This document shows positions 17,320 to 27,068 of a DNA stretch of 64,000 nucleotides, piece after piece. Position numbers and translations under genes: made by a program. Below the pieces are notes generated by a model, which was given only the letters and a program-made list of their open reading frames with translations, searched no databases and was not told where the DNA came from. Origin of the DNA: CAZCCM01 sp964616165 (GTDB taxonomy: Bacteria; Bacillota; Clostridia; TANB77; CAG-508); NCBI GenBank assembly GCA_964616165.1, contig CAZTTS010000004.1, positions 19,588 through 83,587 on the forward strand, in the 5' to 3' direction. How positions within the stretch are numbered: position 1 is the stretch's first letter; the number at the start of each line of letters is the position of its first letter.

Positions 17320-18270
17320 TTAGATTTTTGTAAATTGTTCAATAATAGTTCCATCTGGAATAACAGCATTTTCTGAAATATATACATATGGTCCTATTAA
17401 ACAATCTTCGCCAATTACTGCACCTTCTTTAATTGTAGTATTTGGCTTAATAACTGTATCTCTACCTATTTTTACATTATCATATATATATGTAGTATTT
17501 ACATCTTCAATAGTAACACCATTAAACATATGATAATTATTTATTCTATTTCTAAGAACTCTTGTAATTAATTCTAGTTGAGCTCTATCATTAACACCTA
17601 GTATTTCCGTATTATCTTCTACAGTAAAAGCTCCTGTTCTCAGACCTTTATCACTAATAATTTCAATTGCATCTGTTAGATAATATTCATTTTGTATATT
17701 ATTTGGTTTAATTTCTGTTAAAGCTTCTAATAGCACATCTATATCAAAACAATATATTCCAGCATTTATCTCATTTATTTGTTTTTCTTCCTCAGTTGCA
17801 TCCTTTTCTTCACGTATTGTTTCAATAGCTCCACCTTCGTCTCTTATAATTCTTCCATAACCAGTAGGATTATCATAAACTGCAGTTAAAACAGTTGCTG
17901 CTTCCTTTGATTCAATTGATTTTTCAATTAAAAGTTCTATAGTTTCAGGTCTAATTATAGGAACATCACCATAAAGAATAATAACTTTTCCTGTTTTCCC
18001 TTTCAAAAGTGGTGCTGCTTGCATAACAGCATGTCCCGTTCCTAACAACTCTTCTTGTATTGCATATTCTACTGTGTCTCCCAATACCGCTTTGATTTCT
18101 TCTTTCATGTGGCCTACAACCGTAATAATCTGTTTAGATCCAATTTCAATAGCTAAATCTCTAACTCGCTTAACAAGCTCTTTATCGTAAATTTTTTGAA
18201 TTAGTTTTGAATGTTTTGACTTCATTCTAGTGCCTTTGCCTGCTGCAATTATTATTGTATAAATATCCAT
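17320..18270 (-). CDS. glmU: GlmU-like uridylyltransferase lacking most of the acetyltransferase domain
   Basis: 316 residues against about 450 for full GlmU. The pyrophosphorylase part is complete: AAGKGTRMKS near 10, LLGTGHAVMQA near 80, YGDVPII near 102, GYGRIIRD near 140, INAGIYCFD near 170 and NNIQNEYYLTDAIEI near 195. After ILGVNDRAQLE only about four left-handed-helix hexapeptides follow, ending NAVIPDGTIIEQFTKI. The region with the acetyltransferase His and the CoA site is missing and no remnant lies downstream. So it can make UDP-sugar from a GlcNAc-1-P type substrate, but acetylation must come from elsewhere. AAGGAGG precedes the ATG. Confidence 0.85.
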   Translation of the reverse strand: MDIYTIIIAAGKGTRMKSKHSKLIQKIYDKELVKRVRDLAIEIGSKQIITVVGHMKEEIKAVLGDTVEYAIQEELLGTGHAVMQAAPLLKGKTGKVIILYGDVPIIRPETIELLIEKSIESKEAATVLTAVYDNPTGYGRIIRDEGGAIETIREEKDATEEEKQINEINAGIYCFDIDVLLEALTEIKPNNIQNEYYLTDAIEIISDKGLRTGAFTVEDNTEILGVNDRAQLELITRVLRNRINNYHMFNGVTIEDVNTTYIYDNVKIGRDTVIKPNTTIKEGAVIGEDCLIGPYVYISENAVIPDGTIIEQFTKI

Positions 18271-18387
18271 ACGCCCTCCTTAAAACAATATAAGAAAACA
18301 AGAATATTTAATTTTTAAATATTCTGCATCGTAATCTTCTTTCATTATTTTATCATAATACAACTTAATTATCAAGAAAAAGGAAAA

Positions 18388-18409
18388 CACGGAAACTCAT
18401 TATTCCGTG
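18388..18409 (-). terminator. Intrinsic terminator after lepA
   Basis: CACGGAA and TTCCGTG around an eight-base loop, followed on the minus strand by TTTTCCTTTTTC. It separates lepA from the glmU-like gene. Confidence 0.8.
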
Positions 18410-18449
18410 CTTTAAAACCAATCTTTTATATGTAATTTAAGTTCATTAA

Positions 18450-20252
18450 TTATTCATCATCATCAAATTTTAAAACTGAAAGAAATGCTTCTTGTGGTAT
18501 CTCAACATTGCCTATTTGCTTCATTCTTTTCTTGCCTTTTTTTTGCTTTTCTAATAGTTTTTTCTTTCTAGTAATATCACCACCATAACATTTAGACAAA
18601 ACATCTTTTCTTGCAGCCGAAACAGTTTCTCTAGCAATTATCTTACCACCTATAACTGCTTGAATCGGGACTTCAAACAATTGTCTAGGTATTTCTTTCC
18701 TTAGTTTTTCTGCCATTTTACGGCCTCTAGAATATGCAGCATCTTTATGTACAATAAAAGATAATGCATCAACCAATTCACTATTAATATACATGTCTAA
18801 TTTTACTAATTCAGCTTTTTGATATTCTTTAAATTGATAATCTACTGAAGCATATCCTCTTGTTTTAGATTTAATATAGTCAAAGAAATCATATATTATT
18901 TCATTTAGTGGCATATCATATTCTAATATTACTCTATTTGTATCTAAATATTTCATATCCTTATATGTCCCTCTTCTTGATTGACATACTTCCATAACAT
19001 TTCCAACATATTCTTTAGGAATTAAAATTTCTACTGTCATTATTGGTTCTTCAATTTCTTCTATTTCCATTGTTGGAGGTAAGTCTGCAGGATTATATAG
19101 TTCTATTTCTTCTCCATTAGTTTTAATAACTTTATATATAACTGATGGAGCTGTTGTTAATACTCCTATACTATATTCTTCTTCTATTCTTTCAACTATA
19201 ACTTCTAGATGTAATAATCCTAAAAAACCACATCTAAAACCAAAACCCAATGCTTTAGAAGTTTCAGGTTCATAATTAAATGCTGCATCATTTAGTTTTA
19301 GCTTAGCTAGTGAGTCCTTTAAATAAGTATATTCTGTTCCATCTATTGGATACATGCCACAATATACCATTGAAACAGCTTTCTTATATCCCGGTAATGC
19401 TTCTTTAGTAGGATTTTTCTTTGATGTAACAGTATCTCCCACTTGAACTTCTTCTGCCTCTTTTATGCTTGCTGCAAAATATCCAACTTCACCTGCTTTT
19501 AATACTTTTCCTTCTTTATATTCTCCAGCACCAAAATATCCTATTTCATTTATAGTAAATGTTTCACCAGTTGCCATAAACAATATTTCATCATTTAGCT
19601 TTACTTCACCTTCAAAAACCCTAATATATGATATTACTCCTTTATAATTATCATATTTAGAATCGAAAACTAATGCTTTTAAAGGTGCTTCTGTTTTTCC
19701 TTGAGGAGATGGAATCCTTTTTACAATAGCTTCTAAAACATCTTCACAATTAAGTCCTGTTTTAGCAGAAATGCATGGTGCATCACTAGTATCAATACCT
19801 AATATATCTTCTATTTCTTTTTTTACTTCTTCTACCATTGCATTAGGTAAATCAACTTTATTTATAACAGGAATTATTTCCAAATTATTTTCTAATGCCA
19901 GATAAACATTTGCTAAAGTTTGAGCTTCAATTCCTTGAGTAGCATCAACCACTAATATTGCTCCTTCACAAGCAGCAAGAGATCTAGATACTTCATAATT
20001 AAAATCCACATGTCCTGGAGTATCAATTAGATTTAAAATATATGTTAACCCATCTTCTGCAATGTATTCCATGCGAACAGCTTGAGATTTAACAGTAATT
20101 CCTCTTTCTTTTTCAATATTCATACTGTCTAAAACCTGTGTTGTCATTTCTCTTTTTTCTAAAACTCCTGTTATCTCAATTAGTCTATCAGCTAATGTAG
20201 ATTTACCATGATCAATATGTGCAATTATACTAAAATTTCTTATATTTTCCAT
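18450..20252 (-). CDS. lepA: Elongation factor 4 (LepA)
   Basis: 600 residues, the normal length. G1 to G4 of the GTPase are intact: AHIDHGKSTLADRL, GITVKSQAVRM, DTPGHVDF and NKVDLPNA. The LepA-specific end (KMAEKLRKEIPRQLFEVPIQA, RKDVLSKCYGGDITRKKKLL, GKKRMKQIG) is present. EF4 binds the ribosome and back-translocates or remodels stalled complexes. It stands alone between terminators. Confidence 0.97.
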   Translation of the reverse strand: MENIRNFSIIAHIDHGKSTLADRLIEITGVLEKREMTTQVLDSMNIEKERGITVKSQAVRMEYIAEDGLTYILNLIDTPGHVDFNYEVSRSLAACEGAILVVDATQGIEAQTLANVYLALENNLEIIPVINKVDLPNAMVEEVKKEIEDILGIDTSDAPCISAKTGLNCEDVLEAIVKRIPSPQGKTEAPLKALVFDSKYDNYKGVISYIRVFEGEVKLNDEILFMATGETFTINEIGYFGAGEYKEGKVLKAGEVGYFAASIKEAEEVQVGDTVTSKKNPTKEALPGYKKAVSMVYCGMYPIDGTEYTYLKDSLAKLKLNDAAFNYEPETSKALGFGFRCGFLGLLHLEVIVERIEEEYSIGVLTTAPSVIYKVIKTNGEEIELYNPADLPPTMEIEEIEEPIMTVEILIPKEYVGNVMEVCQSRRGTYKDMKYLDTNRVILEYDMPLNEIIYDFFDYIKSKTRGYASVDYQFKEYQKAELVKLDMYINSELVDALSFIVHKDAAYSRGRKMAEKLRKEIPRQLFEVPIQAVIGGKIIARETVSAARKDVLSKCYGGDITRKKKLLEKQKKGKKRMKQIGNVEIPQEAFLSVLKFDDDE

Positions 20253-20321
20253 AAAATTATTCTAGCATAGAAAAACTTAGATATCAATCTTTCTTATAGA
20301 ATAAAGCTTTACAATAAAAAA

Positions 20322-20337
20322 ACACCTTAAAAGGTGT
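20322..20337 (-). terminator. Intrinsic terminator after divIVA
   Basis: ACACCTT and AAGGTGT with a two-base loop in the DNA, then TTTTTTTATT on the minus strand. It closes the sepF-divIVA group. Confidence 0.8.
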
Positions 20338-20415
20338 AAATTTATATTTATATACTTATATACTTATATATTTGTATATTAATATATAAAATCAATATTA
20401 TAATTTATTTATATA

Positions 20416-20916
20416 CTATTTTTTATTTTCTTCGTCTATTTTATCTTCTTTTTCTATTGTTGCTACTTTACTTATATCATCTATTTCTTTTAACATCTCT
20501 AATGCTGACAATAACACTGCTTCAACTTTAGCTTTATATATCTGTGATTCTTGTTTTAATTTATCTAGAGCAATATTTCTTTGCGTGATTTCATCTGTAA
20601 TACTATTTAGACTATCTACTACTTGCAAATTCGCTTCTTGTATAATTTGTTCTGCTTCTTTTCTAGCCAATGATTTCATATTGTCAGTTGTTTCTTTAGC
20701 TACAATTAAAACTTCTTGAAGCGCATTTTCTAAATACTCATATTGCTCATTTTTTGCTTCAAGATCTTTTATATTTTCCTTAAGGTTTAGACATTCTTTC
20801 ATCATGCTATCATAATCTTTAGAAAGTTCATCTAAAAAGTCATCTACCTCTTCGGCATTATACCCTTTAAAACTTTTCGTGAATTGCTTGTTGTCAATAT
20901 CAAATGGTGTAAGCAC
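20416..20916 (-). CDS. divIVA: DivIVA-domain cell division protein
   Basis: 166 residues starting MLTPFDIDNKQFTKSFKGY, the DivIVA membrane-binding N terminus, with YNAEEVDDFLDELSKDY next, followed by a long coiled coil to the C terminus. DivIVA marks curved membrane at poles and septa and recruits partners. It is 16 bases downstream of sepF, a common pairing in Firmicutes. Confidence 0.92.
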   Translation of the reverse strand: MLTPFDIDNKQFTKSFKGYNAEEVDDFLDELSKDYDSMMKECLNLKENIKDLEAKNEQYEYLENALQEVLIVAKETTDNMKSLARKEAEQIIQEANLQVVDSLNSITDEITQRNIALDKLKQESQIYKAKVEAVLLSALEMLKEIDDISKVATIEKEDKIDEENKK

Positions 20917-20932
20917 TAAATTCCTCCTTTAA

Positions 20933-21415
20933 CTAGTTTCTCCATGGAGCGGCAACCATTTTAGTTTCAAACTTTTGTTCTTTTGTATCATTTGCTATTT
21001 CATAATTAAATGGAGCGATTACAAACACAGAATTTGTAACTTTTTCAACTTTACCATTTGCGAAATGAACTGCTCCATAGATATAGTCCATAAATCTTCT
21101 ACCAACATCTTTTTGTACATATTCTAAGTTTAGCACAATTGAATTTTTATCTTTTAATAAGTCGCAAACTTCTTGAGCTTGTTCAAAGCTTGAAGGTTTA
21201 ACAATTTTCATTTGTACTAAATGCTGGCTTTCTGGCATTGACATCAGTTTATTGTTTCTAGATTTCAATAGATTTTTTCTGCCTTGAGATTTATATTCTA
21301 TATCATCTTCTTCTTCTTCATATCCCGGTTCTTCAAAGAATTCTTCTTCTTGGTCATACTCATCATCTCTATTTAAAAAGTCTGAAAAAAACCCTTTCAT
21401 TTTATCTACAAACAT
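20933..21415 (-). CDS. sepF: Cell division protein SepF
   Basis: 160 residues. The N terminus has the amphipathic membrane anchor (MKGFFSDFLNR), an acidic linker at about 18-45, and the C-terminal SepF domain: KPSSFEQAQEVCDLLKD, SIVLNLEYVQKDVGRRFMDY and GAVHFANGKVEKV. SepF tethers FtsZ to the membrane and sets septum curvature. An AGGAGG precedes the ATG, and a TATAAT box at 21443-21448 lies 30 bases upstream, so it may have its own promoter in addition to read-through from the genes upstream. Confidence 0.94.
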   Translation of the reverse strand: MFVDKMKGFFSDFLNRDDEYDQEEEFFEEPGYEEEEDDIEYKSQGRKNLLKSRNNKLMSMPESQHLVQMKIVKPSSFEQAQEVCDLLKDKNSIVLNLEYVQKDVGRRFMDYIYGAVHFANGKVEKVTNSVFVIAPFNYEIANDTKEQKFETKMVAAPWRN

Positions 21416-21540
21416 TTAGTTCCTCCTAAAAAAATATCGTATATTATACTTTAATTATGATTTTACAAAACCTTAAAGTCAAACCAAGACATTTATTATT
21501 TCAAAAAATATATGAAGATGTAACAAATAAGAAATATTTG

Positions 21541-22779
21541 TTATTTGAAGTATTTCTCCGGACTTATCAAAATTAAATCATTTTCATTTATTGTCATCCT
21601 ATGTTCTGTTAGATCTAATTTCATTTTATTCAACTCTTCTGTTGAATAATTAGTTATTAATGAATATTCATCTGTTTCTTTAACAATTTTTACTAGGATT
21701 TTTTCCATAAATCTCCCTTTTTGCCTAACAATATATGAATAATCGCTTTCTTTTAATATAGATTTATTATTAATCTTTAATCCTGTTTCTTCCCACCAAA
21801 TTATCTCTATTCTTAATTTTCTATATTGCAGTAATTGAACTGCACTTGTTGTAACTTTTAATACTATTACTTGTTTATTTTTTCCAGCATCATTTATTGC
21901 TTCAATAGTAGCCATTGTTTCTTCTTCATTCCCAATTCTAATCTTAACTCTATCACCAATCTCAGCATCTACTGAATGTTCTGATTTAGATATTAAAGCA
22001 AGATGTGTTTCAAAATTATTTACTATTTTACATTTATTCTTTGTTTCAGGTATAATGCTTCCACTTTTTATATCATATTCTGACATTGTTTTTTGTGTAA
22101 TTTTGTTCAAATCTTTTTTATTAAACTTATCTTCATAGCCATCAACTCTATATGAAACAACGCCAGCTATTGGCGAATAAACTATTTCCGATTGATCTGA
22201 AAGAGTTTTTTCAATTGATTTTTTCTCATCTAATAGCTTTTTAATTTGTGTTCCTTCTTTTGAAAGTTCTCCTGCTATCTTTGCTTTTTGTAAAATTTCA
22301 TCATTAATATTTTTTTCAAAATTTAAAATTTTTGATTGTTGATTTAGTCCACTTATTTCTATAAGTTTAGATTCAATAGAACTATCTATAACAGCATTTT
22401 CGGGAGAATTTATATTGTCTTGTTGTTCAATTAAATATTCTTGTATTTCTTGTTCAATTTCTGCCATTCTATCAATTTTTTTACTTTCTTGTGCAGAATA
22501 ATATCTAAACACTTTAACATTTTTAGATACTTTTTCACCCTCAAATTTTTCTTGTTGTAATGTTCTATTTGAACTATCTGTAATAACTTGTTCTTCCCTT
22601 AATATCAATGCTTCTACTATTTCTTCATCAGATAAAATATCACTTCTTATTAAAAATATTTGAGATGGTTCTTTAACAAAGCTAACAAATTTAACTAAAA
22701 CTACACCAATTACTACTAAAAGTATTATTGTTATAATAATTATTGTAAATATTCTCTTATAACTAGTTTTTTCTTTCAT
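21541..22779 (-). CDS. HlyD-like membrane fusion protein
   Basis: 412 residues: Lys-rich start, one membrane helix (about 11-32), then an extracytoplasmic part with coiled coil (about 90-200) flanked by a biotinyl/lipoyl-like hairpin half VYSPIAGVVSYRVDGYED near 215. The later part has the beta-barrel-like repeats of periplasmic adaptor proteins (IGDRVKIRIGNEEETMATI). Proteins of this layout are often found next to sepF in Clostridia. No transporter partner is adjacent, so a role in efflux is not shown; a cell-envelope role linked to division is possible. Confidence 0.7.
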   Translation of the reverse strand: MKEKTSYKRIFTIIIITIILLVVIGVVLVKFVSFVKEPSQIFLIRSDILSDEEIVEALILREEQVITDSSNRTLQQEKFEGEKVSKNVKVFRYYSAQESKKIDRMAEIEQEIQEYLIEQQDNINSPENAVIDSSIESKLIEISGLNQQSKILNFEKNINDEILQKAKIAGELSKEGTQIKKLLDEKKSIEKTLSDQSEIVYSPIAGVVSYRVDGYEDKFNKKDLNKITQKTMSEYDIKSGSIIPETKNKCKIVNNFETHLALISKSEHSVDAEIGDRVKIRIGNEEETMATIEAINDAGKNKQVIVLKVTTSAVQLLQYRKLRIEIIWWEETGLKINNKSILKESDYSYIVRQKGRFMEKILVKIVKETDEYSLITNYSTEELNKMKLDLTEHRMTINENDLILISPEKYFK

Positions 22780-22846
22780 TTACCATCTCTTTATATTTTA
22801 TATTCTTTGTATTTGTTTTTTCTTCTTTTTTGTTTTATATTGTGCT

Positions 22847-23761
22847 TTATTTTTCTTTGTTTATCTCTTTAATCATTGTGTTAAGTGCATCTTCTTTTTG
22901 ATTAATATCTAGCCATATAGCATCATTTTTCTTAAACCATGTTATTTGACGTTTAGCATAATTTCTACTTCTTTGTTTAACAAGTTCCAACATTTCTTCA
23001 TATGTTATTTCTTTGTCTAAATACATTAAAACTTCTTTATATCCTATTGCTTGAGAAGATGTTTTAGAAAACTTCCCTTCAAGAGATTTTACTTCACCAA
23101 TTAAGCCTTCTTCTAACATTTCTTCTACTCTATTATTTATTCTTTGATATAGTTTATCTCTATCCATATTTAAAACAAAAAGTTTAAACTCTATATTTTC
23201 TAAATTATTAATTCTATTTTGCTTTTCTAGCTTAGTCTTAGTTTTACCACCTATATAATAAATTTCTAAAGCTCTAATTATCCTTCTACTATCAATTGGT
23301 GATATTTTTTTTGCTGCTTCTGGATCTATCTCTAATAATTCACCATATAGTTCTTTTAATTTTGCTGGATTTTCGTCTGCTTCTTTTTCTAACTTTAATC
23401 TATATTCCAAATCAATATTTTCTTCATAATTTATTCCATAAAGTAGAGCATTTAAATACAAGCCTGTACCACCAACAATTATTGGTATTTTCCCTTTTTT
23501 TATAATTTCAAGAATTATATTTCTTGCATCTTGACTAAACTCTGCAACTGAATATTCTTCTGTAGGATCTTTGATATTTATTAAATAATGAGGAATCCCC
23601 TCTGTTTCCTCATCTTTAACTTTAGCAGTTCCTATGTCCATAAATTTATATATTTGCATAGAATCTGCAGATACAATTTCTCCATTTATTTTTTTAGCCA
23701 ATCTTATACTTAAAGAAGTTTTGCCTACTCCTGTAGGACCCGCTATTATTGGTATAATCAT
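22847..23761 (-). CDS. miaA: tRNA dimethylallyltransferase
   Basis: 304 residues. P loop IAGPTGVGKTSLSIRLA at the N terminus, SADSMQIYKFMDIGTAK near 35, HYLINIKDPTEEYSVAEF near 65, GGTGLYLNALLYG near 105, and RNYAKRQITWFK near 275. It adds the dimethylallyl group to A37 of tRNAs reading UNN codons. Its ATG overlaps the mutL stop by four bases (ATGA), the usual mutL-miaA coupling. Confidence 0.97.
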   Translation of the reverse strand: MIIPIIAGPTGVGKTSLSIRLAKKINGEIVSADSMQIYKFMDIGTAKVKDEETEGIPHYLINIKDPTEEYSVAEFSQDARNIILEIIKKGKIPIIVGGTGLYLNALLYGINYEENIDLEYRLKLEKEADENPAKLKELYGELLEIDPEAAKKISPIDSRRIIRALEIYYIGGKTKTKLEKQNRINNLENIEFKLFVLNMDRDKLYQRINNRVEEMLEEGLIGEVKSLEGKFSKTSSQAIGYKEVLMYLDKEITYEEMLELVKQRSRNYAKRQITWFKKNDAIWLDINQKEDALNTMIKEINKEK

Positions 23762-25487
23762 TTTCTTGCAAACTTTCTCTCTAAATCTGACTTAGTCATC
23801 TTAATTGCTGTTGGTCTACCATGTGGACATGTAAAAGGATTTTGTAATTGAAACAAATCATCTAATAATGCTCTTATTTCTTTTTCATCTAAGACCATAT
23901 TTGCTTTTACAGCAGCCTTACAAGCAATTGTTGATAAGAATTTTTCTTCTATCTCATCTTTACCAGTAACATATGCTGAATCAAGCTCATCTAAAATATC
24001 TAAAAATAACTCTTTTGTATTTAGTATTTCTGTCATACTCGGAACAGAAATTAATTTAATTGTATTAATACCAAATTCTTCTAATTCAAAACCTGACTTG
24101 TGGAAAATCTCTATATTCTTTCTTACTATTTCCATCTCTCTATACGATAGAGTAATAACATCTGGCAATAATAGAGTTTGGCTATCTTTATATTGATCAT
24201 TATAGTAATTGAATTTCACTTCTTCATACAATAATCTTTCGTGAGTAGCATGTTGATCAATCATATATATTGAGTCTTTCATTTCAATAATTATATATGT
24301 TCCAAACGCAACACCTATAACCGAATAATGTGGAATAGTTGTTTCATTAAATAATGTTAATTCTGGAACTTTAAATGATTGAGCAACATTAATACTTTCT
24401 TCAAAAGCTTTTTCTTGTTTTTGTTCTTCATATGAAGCTACACCAAAAGCACTTTTATACATTTTAGCAAAATCAAATTTCTTTTTTATACCATCTTGTT
24501 GTAAACTTTCTAGTTCTGCTTTTTCTTGTAATTCTTGTTCTAATATTTTATTTATAGAATCTAGGTCTAATACTCCTGTTACTTCACCTTTTTCAACTTT
24601 TTGAGCAATTAAATTCTTAAGAATATTCTCAGCTTCAGCATCAGTAGTTGGTGTTGTAGCACCAAATTTTTCCTTTAATTTAATCGGGATATTTTCACTT
24701 TCTTCTTCTATTTTATCTACAAAATTTTCATCTTCTGCTGATGTAAAATCAGATATAATATTCTCTGTTTCTGATGCTTGTGTTTGAACTGCTTCTTTTA
24801 TTTCTTCACTAAAATGATCCTTATGTTCTTCTCCATCATCTTGAGCTAAAGGTCTTAAAGGAGGAGTTGTAGTAACAGCTTCTTTAGCTATAGTTTCTTG
24901 TATTTTCTCTAAAATACCATTTTCTTCAGGTTTTTCTTCTTCAATAACTTCTTTTTCTTCAGAGACTTCCTCTATTATTTCTGGTTCTTTTTCTTCTAAT
25001 TTTTCTTCTATAAATTCTGTATCTTCTAGCTGTTCTTCTTCTACAGTCTCTATTTCTTTTTCAACTATTTCTTCTTCTACAACATCAGTTTTTACTTCTG
25101 TATCTACATCCGTATCTTCCACTTTTTCTTCTTTTAAATAATCGCCTGCTTTGTATGATTCAAATAATGCTCTATATTTTTCTTCAGCCAATCTCTTTTT
25201 GTCTTCTAAGTCCTCATCACTTATATTTTCTGATTCTTCTTCCTCGATGTCTTCATCTTTTATTTCTTCTGCTTCTGGAAGTTCTTTTTCTTCCACTTTT
25301 TCTTCTATAAATTCTGGCTCTTCTAATTTTTCTTCTTCAATAGATTCTTTTTTTTCAAATATTTCTTCTGTTGCAACAGTTTCTTCTTTAATTCCTTCTT
25401 TAATTTTTTCTGCTAGTTCAGCTTCTTCTTCATCTAATTGTTCTTTATATCTATTTAGTATTGTGTGAATACTCATTGAAGATGATT
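23758..25487 (-). CDS. mutL: DNA mismatch repair protein MutL, C-terminal part
   Basis: The downstream piece of mutL, cut at the N run. It carries most of a very long Glu/Lys-rich linker and then the MutL C-terminal endonuclease domain of about 190 residues, with the metal motif DQHATHERLLYEE, TIACKAAVKANM and the final CPHGRPTAIKM. These residues mark a nicking MutL as found in bacteria without MutH. Frames on both sides of the N run agree once 155 bases (100 N plus a 55-bp repeat) are removed, so this and the next entry are one gene of about 1045 residues. An internal ATG at 25476 gives a false separate start. Confidence 0.93.
25433..25487. repeat. 55-bp direct repeat, left copy beside the N run
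   Basis: The 55 bases before the N run are identical to the 55 bases after it (25588-25642). They encode SSSMSIHTILNRYKEQL-type residues of MutL on the minus strand. This is a contig-end overlap rather than a biological repeat. Confidence 0.95.
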
Positions 25488-25587
25488 NNNNNNNNNNNNN
25501 NNNNNNNNNNNNNNNNNNNNNNNNNNNNNNNNNNNNNNNNNNNNNNNNNNNNNNNNNNNNNNNNNNNNNNNNNNNNNNNNNNNNNNN
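25488..25587. other. Scaffold gap of exactly 100 N inside mutL
   Basis: A run of 100 N, the conventional placeholder length. The flanks overlap exactly by 55 bp, so the true gap size is probably minus 55 and no sequence is missing. Confidence 0.97.
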
Positions 25588-25642
25588 TCTAATTGTTCTT
25601 TATATCTATTTAGTATTGTGTGAATACTCATTGAAGATGATT
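25588..25642. repeat. 55-bp direct repeat, right copy beside the N run
   Basis: Second copy of the contig-end overlap. 55 is a common k-mer size in de Bruijn assemblers, which fits two graph edges joined as a scaffold without merging. Confidence 0.95.
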
Positions 25643-27051
25643 TCTTGATTTTCTCTTGTATTTTAGACAGTTTCGCTGTTGTTTGTTCCTCTCCAAGCCA
25701 ATCTAATTTTAAAGGATCTTCATCAATATGTTCTTCAGGCTTATTCTTATCTTCTTCTTCTTTAGATTTTAGCATTTCTTGATAAGAGAATTTAGGATTT
25801 TTCATTAAAGTTTCATATATTTCTGAATGCTTCTTTTCTAATTCTTCTTCCTCAATATCTTTATCTGACTTCTTTTCTTTAAAGTTAAAGAATCCTGCTT
25901 TTTTCTTTGTTTGTATCATGTTTTCTTCAGGTTGATGTAAAACTTCATCAACATTTTTTTCTTCACCCACATCTTCTAGTGTTTCTATTGGAACTGTATA
26001 ATTATTAAAATGAGTAAAGTTTTTATCATCATATTTTGGAACAAAAATATTTTCTACCAATTCAGATTTTGCTAAAGCATTATGAATTACTGTGTTTACA
26101 GCTTTAAATATTGCTTGTTCATCTCTAAATCTAATTTCTTCTTTGGTAGGATGTACATTTACATCTATTAATTTTGGATTAATACGTATATCTAAAATAC
26201 AAAAGCCAAATCTTCCTGTAGGAATTAATCCTTTAAAAGCTTTGGTTGTTGCTGCCGTTAATGTATTATCTTTGATATATCTTCCATTAACAAAGAAAAG
26301 TTGATTCTTTCTATTTGATCTTGCAATCTCAGGTTTACCAACAATTGCAAATATTTTAATATCTTCGATTTCATAATCAGTTTCTATAATTGAATTAGCA
26401 ATTTCTTCACCAAAAATGCTATAAACAACTAACTTTGTTTCAGAATTACCAGTTGTTTGAAGAATTGTTTTGCCATTATTGATTAATTTAAATGATATTT
26501 CTTTATTTATTATTGCTAATTTTCTTACTACTTCTTCTATATATCCAGCTTCAGTGTACTCTTTTTTTAAGAACTTATGTCTAACAGGGGTATTAAAGAA
26601 CAGTTCTTCAATTGCAATTGATGTTCCAACAGAAGCACCTATTGGTTCATTTTTTACAACATCTCCCGCTTCTAATTGTAGTTTTGTACCCATTTCTTCT
26701 TCAGCAGTTTTTGTAATTACATTAATCTTAGAAATTGCAGCAATGCTTGCCAAAGCTTCTCCACGAAATCCCATAGTTGATACTTCCTCAAGATCTTTAG
26801 CAGATCTTATTTTACTTGTAGCATGTCTTTCGAAAGCTAATTCAACATCAGCTTGCTTAATTCCTTTTCCGTCATCTGTAACTCTAATTAATGAAGTACC
26901 ACCATTATCAATTTCAATAGTGATATTTTTAGCACCAGCATCAATAGCATTTTCTACTAATTCTTTCACAACTGAAGCTGGTCTTTCTACAACTTCACCG
27001 TGCCGCTATCTGATTTATCGTTAGTTCGTCCAACTCAACAATATCTGCCAT
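25588..27051 (-). CDS. mutL: DNA mismatch repair protein MutL, N-terminal part (apparent frameshift near the start)
   Basis: The upstream piece. Starting at ATG 27051 (AAGGGGGA upstream) the frame reads MADIVELDELTINQIAA and then hits a stop after one extra base at about 27000 on the plus strand. Skipping that base gives GEVVERPASVVKELVENAID, exactly the MutL family. After this point the frame runs on to the N run. ATPase motifs are clear: ELVENAIDAGA, TDDGKGI, RHATSKI, TMGFRGEALASIAA. The ATPase domain ends near residue 330 and the acidic linker begins. If the extra base is real the protein would lose its first 25-30 residues and MutL would probably be inactive. Confidence 0.9.
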
Positions 27052-27068
27052 TTATTCCCCCTTATAAT

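Noticed and set aside
25151..25468. Ser-rich plus-strand frame opposite the mutL linker
   Set aside because: Antisense of a Glu-rich linker, no ribosome site.
25433..25642. 55-bp repeat as a mobile-element target duplication
   Set aside because: It flanks a 100-N scaffold gap and its removal restores the mutL frame, so it is an assembly overlap.
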